From Collinsella sp. TF06-26 (GTDB lineage Bacteria; Actinomycetota; Coriobacteriia; Coriobacteriales; Coriobacteriaceae): a stretch of DNA of 64,000 bases. The position numbers and the translations under genes are program-made. Under the pieces are notes generated by a model, which saw nothing but the letters and a program-made list of their open reading frames with translations, had not been told where the DNA came from and did not search any database. The stretch covers positions 256,574 to 320,573 of the forward strand of contig NZ_NKXR01000001.1 in assembly GCF_002232035.1 (NCBI RefSeq), given 5' to 3'. This document shows positions 15,896-24,370 of this stretch, one piece after another (position 1 is the stretch's first letter; every line of letters starts with the position of its first letter).

Positions 15896-17355
15896 CGATC
15901 ATCGGGGCGGGGCCCGGAAACCCCGACTTGCTCTCGCGTGCGGCGCTCGACGCGATCGACATCGCCGACGTGGTCATCGGCGCTCATCGCGCGCTTGTCG
16001 GCATCGACGTGCCGCCCGACGTGGTGAGATGCGAGCTCGTGAAGACGGCGGACATCGTCGCCGCGCTCACTGATGCGGCGTCGTGGCAGCGCGCCGTGGT
16101 CGTGATGACGGGCGATGTGGGGCTGTTCAGCGGCGCGCGCCGCCTGGTGGAGGCGCTCTCCGGCGACGCGCGGGTGGACGTGCGCGTCATTCCCGGCATA
16201 AGCTCAGCGTCGTATCTCGCCGCGCGCCTCGCGCGTCCATGGCAGGATTGGCGCTTCGCGAGCGCTCACGGCGTGGCGTGCGACATCGTGGCCGAGGCCG
16301 AGCGCGCAGGTGAGCTCTTCCTCGCCACGTCGGGCGGGGAAGACCCCTCGCGTCTTTCGGGCGAGCTTGTGCAGGCGGGCTTCGGGGACGCGCGCGTGAC
16401 GGTGGCCGAGCGCCTGTCGTACCCCGACGAGCGCATCACCTGCGCGACCGCAAGTGAAATCGCAGGTCAGACGTTCGACGACTTGAACGTGATGCTTATC
16501 GAGTTCGCAGGCTGCGCCGGTTCGCCTGCGGGCTCTAGCGCAGCCTCCGAGGCGCCGGCCGGCGCGTCTGCGCCCGCGGCGGCTTCTTTCGCGGCGGACT
16601 CTGCGGGCGCATCCCGCGCCGCGAGCTCCCGCTGGCCGTACGCTTCCTCGGGCATTCCCGACGAGCTCTTCATCCGCGGCGACGTTCCCATGACCAAGCA
16701 GGAGGTGCGCGCCGTCGCGCTCGCGAAGCTGCGCCTTACCGCGACCGACACCGTGTGGGATGTCGGTGCCGGCACGGGGAGCGTTTCGATCGAGGCGGCG
16801 CTCGTCGCGCGAGCGGGGTCGGTATGGGCGGTCGAGCGCAACGCGGCCGGCGTGCGGCTCATCCGAGAGAACGCGGATGCATTCGGGTGCGGCAACGTGC
16901 ATTCGGTCCCCGGTGTCGCCCCCGAAGCGCTCGCGAAACTGCCCGTCCCCGACGCCGTGTTTGTCGGCGGGAGCGCGGGCGAGCTTCCCTCCATCGTGGA
17001 GGCGGCGCTCGAGAAGAACTCGCAGGTTCGCCTGTGCGTGCCATGCGTCACCGTTGAGACGCTCACCGAGGCGTGCGCGCTCCTCTCGGGTTCGCGCTTT
17101 AAGGGGTTCGAGGCGTGCCAGGTGTCGGCCGCCCGTGCCGAGGCTGTAGGCTCGCACCATCTTATGAAGGCGCAAAACCCCGTGTTCCTCGTCAGCGCGC
17201 GTGGTGCGGGCGCGGATGCCGACGAGCTTGCCGAAGTCGGCGCGCTTGCTGAGTCGCCTGTCGGGGAGGACCCCTCTACCGAGGGGAAACCATCCGTTGA
17301 GGTGGTCTCGCTTGCTAACTGCAACGACGCAGGTGGGGAAGGCGGTGCCAGATGA
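15883..17355 (+). CDS. cbiET: Cobalt-precorrin-7 C5-methyltransferase / C15-methyltransferase fusion
   Basis: A 490-residue fusion, equivalent to CobL. The CbiE methylase covers about residues 1-205 (VTIIGAGPGNPDLLSRAAL, MTGDVGLFSG). A linker rich in Ala, Ser and Gly covers about 206-250. The CbiT methyltransferase/decarboxylase follows from about 255 to 440, with FIRGDVPMTKQEVRAVAL and the Rossmann SAM motif DVGAGTGSVSIEAA (about residue 291). A further 50-residue acidic tail is unassigned. The two domains methylate C5 and C15 and remove the C12 acetate carboxyl. ATG 15883 overlaps cbiH; the stop overlaps cbiA. Confidence 0.92.
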   Translation: MRKVTIIGAGPGNPDLLSRAALDAIDIADVVIGAHRALVGIDVPPDVVRCELVKTADIVAALTDAASWQRAVVVMTGDVGLFSGARRLVEALSGDARVDVRVIPGISSASYLAARLARPWQDWRFASAHGVACDIVAEAERAGELFLATSGGEDPSRLSGELVQAGFGDARVTVAERLSYPDERITCATASEIAGQTFDDLNVMLIEFAGCAGSPAGSSAASEAPAGASAPAAASFAADSAGASRAASSRWPYASSGIPDELFIRGDVPMTKQEVRAVALAKLRLTATDTVWDVGAGTGSVSIEAALVARAGSVWAVERNAAGVRLIRENADAFGCGNVHSVPGVAPEALAKLPVPDAVFVGGSAGELPSIVEAALEKNSQVRLCVPCVTVETLTEACALLSGSRFKGFEACQVSAARAEAVGSHHLMKAQNPVFLVSARGAGADADELAEVGALAESPVGEDPSTEGKPSVEVVSLANCNDAGGEGGAR

Positions 17356-18734
17356 GCACGTCCATCCCGCGCTTCATGGTCGCTGCGCCCTCGAGCGGGA
17401 GCGGCAAGACGGTCGTCACGTGCGCGCTTCTGCGCGCGCTCGCGCGTCGCGGCCTTGCATGCGCGGCCTTCAAATGCGGCCCCGACTACATTGACCCGCT
17501 CTTTCACCGCCGCGTCGTGGGTGCGCGCTCGGGCAACTTAGACGGCTTCTTCACTGACGCCCCGACGCTGCGCGCCCTGCTCGCACGCGGCGCCGCGGGC
17601 GCGGATGTCGCGGTGCTCGAGGGGGTCATGGGCTTCTACGACGGCATGGCGCCCGGCGTGGCCGACGCGAGCAGCTACCAGGTTGCGCGCGACACGGAAA
17701 CGCCGGTCGTTTTAGTGGTGAACGGGCGCGGGGCGTCTTTATCGCTCGCCGCCGTAATCCGCGGCATCGCCGAGTTCCTGCCTTGTGCGAACGTGCGCGG
17801 CGTCGTGCTGAACAAGACGAGCGCCGCTGCCTGCGCCTACGCGGCGCCTGCGATCGAGAAGCACACGGGCGTCGCGGTTTTGGGGACTATCCCCGCCGAC
17901 GAGGCGTTCTCGCTCGAAAGCCGGCATCTGGGGCTTGTGACCGCCGACGAGGTCGAGCAGCTCTCCGCGCGCATCGACAAGATGGCCGAGCTGGTGGAAA
18001 AGAGCATCGACGTCGACCGCTTGCTCGAAATAGCGGCGACGGCACCCGATATCCGCGAGGAACCTTACCGGTTGGAGCCGATCGCGGGAGCGCGGCCCAT
18101 CGTCGCCGTCGCGCGTGACGAGGCGTTCTCGTTCTATTACGAGGAGAATCTGCGCGCGCTCGAGGACCTGGGTTGCGAGCTGGCCTTTTTCAGCCCCCTG
18201 TGTGATAGCGAGTTGCCCCGGGGGACAAGCGCCCTCTATCTGGGGGGCGGCTACCCGGAGCTCCATGCGCGGCAGCTCTCCGAGAACGTGTCGATGCGCG
18301 AGGCGGTGCGGCGCGCGGTGGAATCCGGCATGCCGACGGTCGCCGAATGCGGTGGGTTTCTGTACCTGCAGCGCGAAATCGCCGATAGCGAGGGGTGGCG
18401 CTGGCCTGTTGCGGGCGCCCTTGAGGGCGCAAGCGAGAACGGGGGAAGGCTGTCCCATTTCGGGTACGTGGAGCTTACTTCCCAACGCGACGGGCTCTAC
18501 GGGCCGCGCGGCACACGCATCCGCGCGCACGAGTTCCACTACTGGCAGTCCACCTGCCCGGGCGGCGACTTTTGGGCGCAGAAGCCCCGGCGCGACAAGG
18601 GCTGGCCGTGCATGACGACCACCCCGTCCCTGGTGGCGGGCTTCCCGCATGTGTACTATCCTGCGAACCCCGACGTTGCGCGCGCGTTCGCGTCTGCCGC
18701 AGCGTCGTTCGCAGAGAGGAGGCGGCATGGCTGA
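17352..18734 (+). CDS. cbiA: Cobyrinate a,c-diamide synthase
   Basis: A 460-residue glutamine- and ATP-dependent amidotransferase that amidates side chains a and c of cobyrinate. The P-loop APSSGSGKTVVTCALL is at about residues 12-27, and AFKCGPDYIDPLFH follows. The C-terminal class I glutaminase domain has the nucleophile Cys in AECGGFLYL (about residue 334) and a catalytic His in RAHEFHYW. The start codon overlaps the cbiET stop by four bases and the stop overlaps cobT by eight. Confidence 0.94.
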   Translation: MSTSIPRFMVAAPSSGSGKTVVTCALLRALARRGLACAAFKCGPDYIDPLFHRRVVGARSGNLDGFFTDAPTLRALLARGAAGADVAVLEGVMGFYDGMAPGVADASSYQVARDTETPVVLVVNGRGASLSLAAVIRGIAEFLPCANVRGVVLNKTSAAACAYAAPAIEKHTGVAVLGTIPADEAFSLESRHLGLVTADEVEQLSARIDKMAELVEKSIDVDRLLEIAATAPDIREEPYRLEPIAGARPIVAVARDEAFSFYYEENLRALEDLGCELAFFSPLCDSELPRGTSALYLGGGYPELHARQLSENVSMREAVRRAVESGMPTVAECGGFLYLQREIADSEGWRWPVAGALEGASENGGRLSHFGYVELTSQRDGLYGPRGTRIRAHEFHYWQSTCPGGDFWAQKPRRDKGWPCMTTTPSLVAGFPHVYYPANPDVARAFASAAASFAERRRHG

Positions 18735-19869
18735 AGCAACCGAAACCGCGCTTGCCTGCATCCGCGAGGAAGTCGAGCGCGCGTTCTCGTCGGCGCCGGG
18801 CGCCGTGCTCGAAGCCGCGCTTTCCCGGATCGCGCCCGCAGACGAGTGCGCCCGTGCCGCCGCGTACGCCGCGTGGGACTCCATCGCGCACCCCTTGGGG
18901 GGATTGGGCGACTTTGAAGACGCCGTCGCGTGTATCGCCGCAGCTCAGGGGAGCGCCGAGGTGGCCGAGTTTCCCCGTGCGCTCGCGGTATTCTTCTCCG
19001 ACAACGGGGTCGTTGCCGAAGGCGTGTCGCAAAGCGGGCAAGATGTGACGCGAGCCGTCGCGCGCAACATGTGCGAGGGGGCCGCGGGCGCCTGCCGCAT
19101 GGCGGCGTTCGCGGGTGCCGAGGTCGTGCCCGTCGACGTGGGTATGGCCCGGGGCATAGAAGACGCGCGCATGGTGCGCGCGAACGTGCGGCGGGGGAGC
19201 GGCAACATCGCTCACGGCTCCGCTATGTCTCGCGATGGGGCCGTGCGCGCGATCGAGGTCGGAATCGCCGTCGCGTGCGGGCTTGCCCGCGCCGGCGTGC
19301 GCCTTCTCGCCGCGGGCGAGATGGGCATCGGCAACACGACCACCTCGGCGGCGGTGGCCGCAGTGCTCATCCGGGCGGACGCGCGGAGCCTTGTCGGGCG
19401 CGGCGCGGGGCTCTCGGACGCCTCGCTCGCGCGCAAGCGCGACGTGGTCGAGCGCGCTATCGACGCGAACTCGCCCGATCCCGCCGACCCGATCGACGTG
19501 CTCTCGAAGGTGGGCGGCTTCGACATCGCTGCGATGTGCGGCTTCTACCTGGGGGCCGCGGTCTCGAAGGCGCCGGCGCTCCTCGACGGGGTCATATCCT
19601 GCACGGCGGCCCTGTGCGCGGCGCGCCTGTGCCCCAACGCCTTGGGCTACCTCGTGGGCACCCACGCATCAAGCGAACCCGCAAGCCGGGAGCTCCTTCG
19701 CGAGCTCGGCATAAAGGCGCCCCTCGACGCAGGCATGCACTTGGGCGAGGGCGCGGGCGCCATGGCGTATCTGCCCCTTCTGGATTCGGCGCTGCGCGTG
19801 TACCGGGATGGGAAGACGTTCACGGCGACTGGCATGGCTGCTTACGAGCATTTCGAGGCCGGGAAATGA
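18727..19869 (+). CDS. cobT: Nicotinate-nucleotide:dimethylbenzimidazole phosphoribosyltransferase
   Basis: A 380-residue enzyme that makes alpha-ribazole phosphate from the lower-ligand base and NaMN. It has VFFSDNGVVAEGVSQSGQDVT (about residue 88), AGEMGIGNTTTSAA and the catalytic Glu region HLGEGAGAMAYLPLLDSAL near residue 338. GAGAGGAGG-like sequence lies within the cbiA 3' end, just before ATG 18727. No bluB or bza genes lie in this window, so the base may come from elsewhere or be salvaged. The TGA overlaps the ATG of the next gene. Confidence 0.93.
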   Translation: MAEATETALACIREEVERAFSSAPGAVLEAALSRIAPADECARAAAYAAWDSIAHPLGGLGDFEDAVACIAAAQGSAEVAEFPRALAVFFSDNGVVAEGVSQSGQDVTRAVARNMCEGAAGACRMAAFAGAEVVPVDVGMARGIEDARMVRANVRRGSGNIAHGSAMSRDGAVRAIEVGIAVACGLARAGVRLLAAGEMGIGNTTTSAAVAAVLIRADARSLVGRGAGLSDASLARKRDVVERAIDANSPDPADPIDVLSKVGGFDIAAMCGFYLGAAVSKAPALLDGVISCTAALCAARLCPNALGYLVGTHASSEPASRELLRELGIKAPLDAGMHLGEGAGAMAYLPLLDSALRVYRDGKTFTATGMAAYEHFEAGK

Positions 19870-20414
19870 CGGTGACGCTCGTCATCGGCGCCGCCGCGAG
19901 CGGCAAGAGCGCCTACGCCGAGTCCCTGTGCCTCGGGCACGACGGCCCTCGCGTGTACCTGGCAACGATGGAGCCCTTCGGGGAAGATGGCGCCCGCCGC
20001 ATCGCGCGCCATCGGGCGCTGCGCGAGGGCAAGGGGTTTTCCACCCTCGAGCGCACGCGTGACGTGGGCGCCGCAGTGCCCGGGCTTCCGCGCGGCTGCA
20101 CGCTTCTTTTGGAGGACGTGGGCAACCTGGTTGCGAACGAGCTTTTCGCGGAAGGCGGCTTGTCCCCACGTGACCCCGACGCTGCGGCGCGCGAGGTGCT
20201 CGGAGGCATCGAACGGCTCGCTCAGGCCGCTGCGTATACGGTGGTGGTCACCGTCGACGTGTTCGCCGATGGGATGCGCTACGATGAGGGGACCGAGGCA
20301 TGGAGGCGCGCGCTCGCGCGCGTGAACGCGGGCGTGGCGGCGCTGGCCGACCGCGCAGTCGAAGTGGTATGCGGGATTCCCGTGTGGATGAAAGGTGAAG
20401 GACCTACAAGGTGA
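19866..20414 (+). CDS. cobU: CobU-type adenosylcobinamide kinase/guanylyltransferase, divergent paralogue
   Basis: A 182-residue P-loop protein with GAAASGKSAYAESL at residues 8-21, an LLLEDVGNLVANELF segment and the C-terminal VVCGIPVWMKG that is typical of CobU. It would phosphorylate adenosylcobinamide and attach GMP. The stretch usually written NEVGxGIVP...RxFRD is not recognisable here; it is instead better preserved in the CobU-like domain encoded at 21175. The two proteins may have divided the kinase and guanylyltransferase steps, or one may be regulatory. ATGA overlaps join it to cobT and to cobS. Confidence 0.82.
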   Translation: MTVTLVIGAAASGKSAYAESLCLGHDGPRVYLATMEPFGEDGARRIARHRALREGKGFSTLERTRDVGAAVPGLPRGCTLLLEDVGNLVANELFAEGGLSPRDPDAAAREVLGGIERLAQAAAYTVVVTVDVFADGMRYDEGTEAWRRALARVNAGVAALADRAVEVVCGIPVWMKGEGPTR

Positions 20415-21178
20415 AGATAGCAGAGGCAATCGGCGCGGCGTTCGGAACGTTCTCGCGCATCCCCGTCCCGAAATCGGCCTGGACCGATTTCGGGTCAACC
20501 CATGCGCTTGCCGCGTTTCCCCTGGTGGGCCTTGCGGAAGGGTTCCTCATGACGGCGTGGGGACACGTTGCGAACCTGCTCGGCGTGCCCGCGACCATCG
20601 TCGCGGCCGTGCTCGTGGCGCTGCCTGTGGCGGTGACGGGAGGCATCCACCTAGACGGGCTCTGCGACACCTCCGATGCGCTTGCAAGTTGGGCCCCGCG
20701 CGAGCGAAAGCTCGAGATCATGCACGATCCGCGGGCGGGCGCCTTCGGGGTTATCGGTGTTGTTGTGTACCTTATTCTGCAGTTTTCCCTGTTCACCGCG
20801 CTGCCGCTTACGGCGGGGGCGTTCCTCGCGCTTCTGTGCTCGCTCGTGTTCTCCCGCGCGCTTTCGGGACTCGCCGTTGAATGCTGGCCTGCCGCGCGGG
20901 CGGACGGCATGGCCGCGGGGCTCTCGCCTGCGAAGAAGCGCGCGGCGATCGTCGTGCCGCTTTGCGCTTTCGCTGCGGCTTCGGCTGCAGGGATGGTCGC
21001 GTGCGCTCAGGCCGTCGGCGCCCTTATGGCGGTGGCGGGGCTTTTGGCGCTCGCGTGGTACCGCCATGTTGCCCTGTCCCGCTTCGGCGGGGTGACGGGG
21101 GATTTGGCCGGATGGTTTCTGCAATGGGCCGAGCTCGCGATGCTTGCCATGCTGGTGGCGGGGGGCATGCTCCTATGA
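20411..21178 (+). CDS. cobS: Adenosylcobinamide-GDP ribazoletransferase
   Basis: A 255-residue integral membrane enzyme that joins adenosylcobinamide-GDP to alpha-ribazole (phosphate). The signature TGGIHLDGLCDTSDALAS lies at about residues 77-94 and is followed by HDPRAGAFGVIGVV. Six or so hydrophobic helices are visible. The GTG start overlaps the cobU stop by four bases. Length is normal for the family. Confidence 0.92.
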   Translation: MKIAEAIGAAFGTFSRIPVPKSAWTDFGSTHALAAFPLVGLAEGFLMTAWGHVANLLGVPATIVAAVLVALPVAVTGGIHLDGLCDTSDALASWAPRERKLEIMHDPRAGAFGVIGVVVYLILQFSLFTALPLTAGAFLALLCSLVFSRALSGLAVECWPAARADGMAAGLSPAKKRAAIVVPLCAFAAASAAGMVACAQAVGALMAVAGLLALAWYRHVALSRFGGVTGDLAGWFLQWAELAMLAMLVAGGMLL

Positions 21179-22176
21179 TGCTCGTGGTAGGTGGCGCGCA
21201 TTCGGGGAAGAGGACCTTCGTGCGTGAAAAGCTCGGGTTCGCGGCGGACGATTTCGTCGACGCGGCGCAGCTTGCGGAGGGCGGCGTGCCCGCGGCTTTT
21301 GCCGGCCGCGTCGCATACCGTGCTGAGGAACTCGTACGCGCGCTCGACGCTGACCGGGCGCTCGAGCGGCTGATCGGCTTCGACGCAGTGATTCTGCCCT
21401 TGGTCGGCTCGGGGGTCGTCCCCATGCGTGCGGAAGACGCCCAATGGCGCGAGCGCGCGGGGCGCCTGGGATGCGCGCTCGCTGCGCGCGCCGACGTCGT
21501 CGTGCGCATGACGTGCGGGATTCCCCAGGTCATCAAAGGAAACCTTGCCGATGCGCCTCGAGGGACGCAGGGCGCGGGCGCGCCTTTGGAAGTCGTCTTC
21601 GTGCGCCATGGTGCCACGGCGGGCACGGAAGACCATCGCTACAGCGGGGCGGGCACCGACGAGCCCCTGTCGAGCGCGGGCGAGCGCGCTTTGCGCGACC
21701 TCGCGTGCGATCGTGACGTGTTCCGTGTTATCACGAGCGGCATGGCCCGCACCGACCAGACGGCGCGCATCCTCTTCCCGAACGCGGAGCTTATGGCGTG
21801 CCCCGGTCTGCGCGAGATGGATTTCGGCGACTTCGAGGGGCGAAGCGCCGCCGAGCTTAAAGAGGATGCGCGCTACCGCGCCTGGGTGGACTCCTGGTGC
21901 GAGACGCGCTGCCCGCATGGCGAGGGCAAGAGCGATTTCACCCGCCGCGTCGTCGCGGCGTTTCGGGAGGCATGCAAATCGGAGCGCGCCCAGGGGAGTG
22001 GGCGCGCCGTCTTCGTCGTTCACGCGGGTACCGTGAAAGCGCTGCTCTCCGAGCTAGCTGTCCCGAAAATGGGATACTTCGACGTGCATACCGAGCCGGG
22101 CGGCGCATGGGCCGCCACCTGGGATGGGCGCTGCCTTCGCGACGTTCGCCCCGCTTCGGGGGGCGATGCCCGGTGA
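21175..22176 (+). CDS. CobU-like domain fused to CobC-type phosphatase
   Basis: A 333-residue fusion. Residues 1 to about 135 are CobU-like: P-loop VVGGAHSGKRTFV, then PLVGSGVVPMRAED and a C-terminal MTCGIPQVIKG. This domain is shorter than full CobU. Residues from about 138 are a histidine phosphatase (phosphoglycerate-mutase family) with FVRHGATAGTEDHRYSG and a second active-site His in VVHAGTVKALL, matching alpha-ribazole phosphatase CobC. It would finish the nucleotide loop by removing the 5' phosphate. ATG 21175 gives an ATGA overlap with cobS; ATG 21178 is equally possible. The fusion is uncommon and sits next to a separate CobU. Confidence 0.85.
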   Translation: MMLVVGGAHSGKRTFVREKLGFAADDFVDAAQLAEGGVPAAFAGRVAYRAEELVRALDADRALERLIGFDAVILPLVGSGVVPMRAEDAQWRERAGRLGCALAARADVVVRMTCGIPQVIKGNLADAPRGTQGAGAPLEVVFVRHGATAGTEDHRYSGAGTDEPLSSAGERALRDLACDRDVFRVITSGMARTDQTARILFPNAELMACPGLREMDFGDFEGRSAAELKEDARYRAWVDSWCETRCPHGEGKSDFTRRVVAAFREACKSERAQGSGRAVFVVHAGTVKALLSELAVPKMGYFDVHTEPGGAWAATWDGRCLRDVRPASGGDAR

Positions 22177-23150
22177 TGACGATTCTTGCCGTCGCCGCCG
22201 GGTTCGCGGCCGACCTTGCCTTCGGCGACCCGCGCAGGCTTCCCCATCCCGTCGTCGCCATGGGGCGCGCGATCACGTGGGCCGAAGGCCGCCTGCGGGG
22301 CGCATTCCCGCAAACGTCCGCGGGCACGCGCGCCGCAGGGCTTGTGCTCGCCGTGGCGCTTCCGCTTACGTGTGGGCTTTTGACCTGGGGAATCCTGCAT
22401 GTTTGCGGCATGGTTCACTCCGGCTTGCGCTTCGTGGCCGAGGCATGGGCGAGCTATCAGATTCTCGCGGCATGCGAGCTGCGCCGCCAGAGCCTGGCCG
22501 TTGCCCGCGCGTTCTCGAAGGGCGGCCTTGTCGCGGCGCGCGAAGCCGTCGGGCTCATCGTGGGACGTGACACGTCTGTTCTCGACGAGCAGGGCGTCGC
22601 GCGCGCCGCCGTGGAAACGGTGGCGGAGAACGCGAGCGACGGTGTCATCGCGCCGCTTTTCTACCTTATGATCGGGGGTGCGCCCTTGGGCATGGCGTAC
22701 AAGGCGGTGAACACGCTCGACAGCATGGTGGGCTACAAAAACGAGCGCTACATCGACTTCGGCTGCGCCTCGGCGCGCCTCGACGATGCGGTGAACTGGA
22801 TTCCCTCGCGCTTATCGGCCCTGCTCATGATCGCCGTGTGCCCGATCGTCGGGCTCGACGCGCGCGGGGCGGCGCGCATCTGGCGCCGCGACAGGCGTCG
22901 CCATGCGAGCCCGAACGCGGCGCAGACCGAGTCGGCGTGCGCGGGTGCGCTCGGACTGCGCCTGGCAGGACCCGCGGTGTATTTCGGCAAGCTCGTTGAG
23001 AAACCGACGATAGGCGACGCGTCCCGCGAAATCGAGTGGGGCGACATCGCCCGGGCGACAAGGCTCATGCTCGCCGCGTCCGTATGCGCGCTCGTCCTCT
23101 TCGGCGCCGCGCGCGCGGCGGTCGTGCTCGCCGTGGGGGCGATGGCATGA
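22176..23150 (+). CDS. cbiB: Adenosylcobinamide-phosphate synthase
   Basis: A 324-residue membrane protein that attaches aminopropanol phosphate to adenosylcobyrate. GFAADLAFGDPRRLPHPVVA (residues 9-28) and AVETVAENASDGVIAPLFY are CbiB/CobD signatures, followed by AYKAVNTLDSMVGY. ATG 22176 overlaps the previous stop by one base; GTG 22173 is an alternative. Its substrate is supplied by the CobD decarboxylase encoded next. Confidence 0.93.
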   Translation: MTILAVAAGFAADLAFGDPRRLPHPVVAMGRAITWAEGRLRGAFPQTSAGTRAAGLVLAVALPLTCGLLTWGILHVCGMVHSGLRFVAEAWASYQILAACELRRQSLAVARAFSKGGLVAAREAVGLIVGRDTSVLDEQGVARAAVETVAENASDGVIAPLFYLMIGGAPLGMAYKAVNTLDSMVGYKNERYIDFGCASARLDDAVNWIPSRLSALLMIAVCPIVGLDARGAARIWRRDRRRHASPNAAQTESACAGALGLRLAGPAVYFGKLVEKPTIGDASREIEWGDIARATRLMLAASVCALVLFGAARAAVVLAVGAMA

Positions 23151-24370
23151 GGAAAGACCACGCCGCGCCCCGGGCTGCCGGGGGAATCCTGCGCGCCCGC
23201 ACGCATGGGGGCAGCGCGCAATCGCTCGGCATCGCTTGCGAAGGGGGTGCCTCCGACCTCATTGACTTCTCGGTGAACGTGAATCCGGCAGGCCCCTCGC
23301 CGCGCGCCGTCGCCGCAGCTTGCAAGGCGCTTTCTCGAATCGACGCCTACCCCGATAGGGAAAGCCTCGCCCTCGTTCGCGCCCTAGCGCGCGACCAGGG
23401 CATTCCCGAAGATACTATCGTCTGCGGCGCGGGCGCGTCCGACATCATCTGGCGGCTCGCCGCGGCGGTGCGCCCGAAACGCATCGTCGTGTGCGCGCCG
23501 ACGTTCTCTGAATATGCGGAGGCGGCATCGTACTACGGCGCATGCGTGCAGGAGTTCCCGCTCTCTGAAGCGGACGACTTCGACGTGCCCGCCTCCTTCG
23601 CCCGCGCGATTGAGGGGCCGGGAGACGTGGCGTACCTCTGCAATCCGAACAACCCTACGGGGCGCCTCGTCGACCCCAGCGTGATCGATGCCGCGGCTTG
23701 CCGCTGCGAGCAGGTGGGCGCGCTGCTCGTCGTGGACGAGTGCTTCCTCGGATTTGCGCCTGACGCCTGCGAAAGGAGCGTGGCCGCACGCGCCGCGTGT
23801 TCGCGCCATGTGGCCGTGCTCTCCGCGTTCACCAAGCTCTACGGAATGGCGGGGTTGCGGTTGGGATATCTGATCAGCGGAAACGCCCAACTCATCGAGG
23901 GGATTCGCCGGGCGGGGCAGGCGTGGCCCGTCTCCTCGGTCGCCGAGGCCGCGGGCATCGCCGCCCTGGAAGACATTGAATACGTCTCGCGCACGCGCGA
24001 TGTATTGGCGGGCGAGCGAGCGTGGCTTTCCCACGAGCTCTCCTCGCTCGGGCTTTCCGTCGTGCCGTCGGATGCGAACTTCCTTTTAGTCCGCACGCCG
24101 GCGAAAGACATCCCTGAGCGCCTGTATAAACAGGGGGTTTTGGTCCGCACGTGCGACTCGTTTTCGGTACTGTCCCGTTTCTGGTGCCGCGTCGCGGTGC
24201 GCACGCGCAAGGAGAATGCCCGGCTTGCGATGGCGTTCAGCCGCGTGCTTCGGGTGGAAGGTGCATCGGGCGAAGGCGAACCCGACGAACGGGGCGGCGC
24301 TTCTTTCAGCGGCGCTATGGCGGGCGCGGATGGCCGAGGCTCGGCGAAGGAGGTCGATACCCGTGGGTAG
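23147..24370 (+). CDS. cobD: L-threonine-O-3-phosphate decarboxylase (PLP)
   Basis: A 407-residue class I/II aminotransferase-fold enzyme that makes aminopropanol phosphate for CbiB. LIDFSVNVNPAGPSP near residue 40 and YLCNPNNPTGRLVDP are typical of the CobD/HisC group. The PLP-binding Lys lies in SAFTKLYGMAGLRLGY (about residue 229). HisC is the main alternative, but the position between cbiB and cbiP argues for CobD. The final 40 residues are a low-complexity tail that runs into the next gene's ribosome site. ATGA overlap with cbiB. Confidence 0.88.
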   Translation: MRKDHAAPRAAGGILRARTHGGSAQSLGIACEGGASDLIDFSVNVNPAGPSPRAVAAACKALSRIDAYPDRESLALVRALARDQGIPEDTIVCGAGASDIIWRLAAAVRPKRIVVCAPTFSEYAEAASYYGACVQEFPLSEADDFDVPASFARAIEGPGDVAYLCNPNNPTGRLVDPSVIDAAACRCEQVGALLVVDECFLGFAPDACERSVAARAACSRHVAVLSAFTKLYGMAGLRLGYLISGNAQLIEGIRRAGQAWPVSSVAEAAGIAALEDIEYVSRTRDVLAGERAWLSHELSSLGLSVVPSDANFLLVRTPAKDIPERLYKQGVLVRTCDSFSVLSRFWCRVAVRTRKENARLAMAFSRVLRVEGASGEGEPDERGGASFSGAMAGADGRGSAKEVDTRG

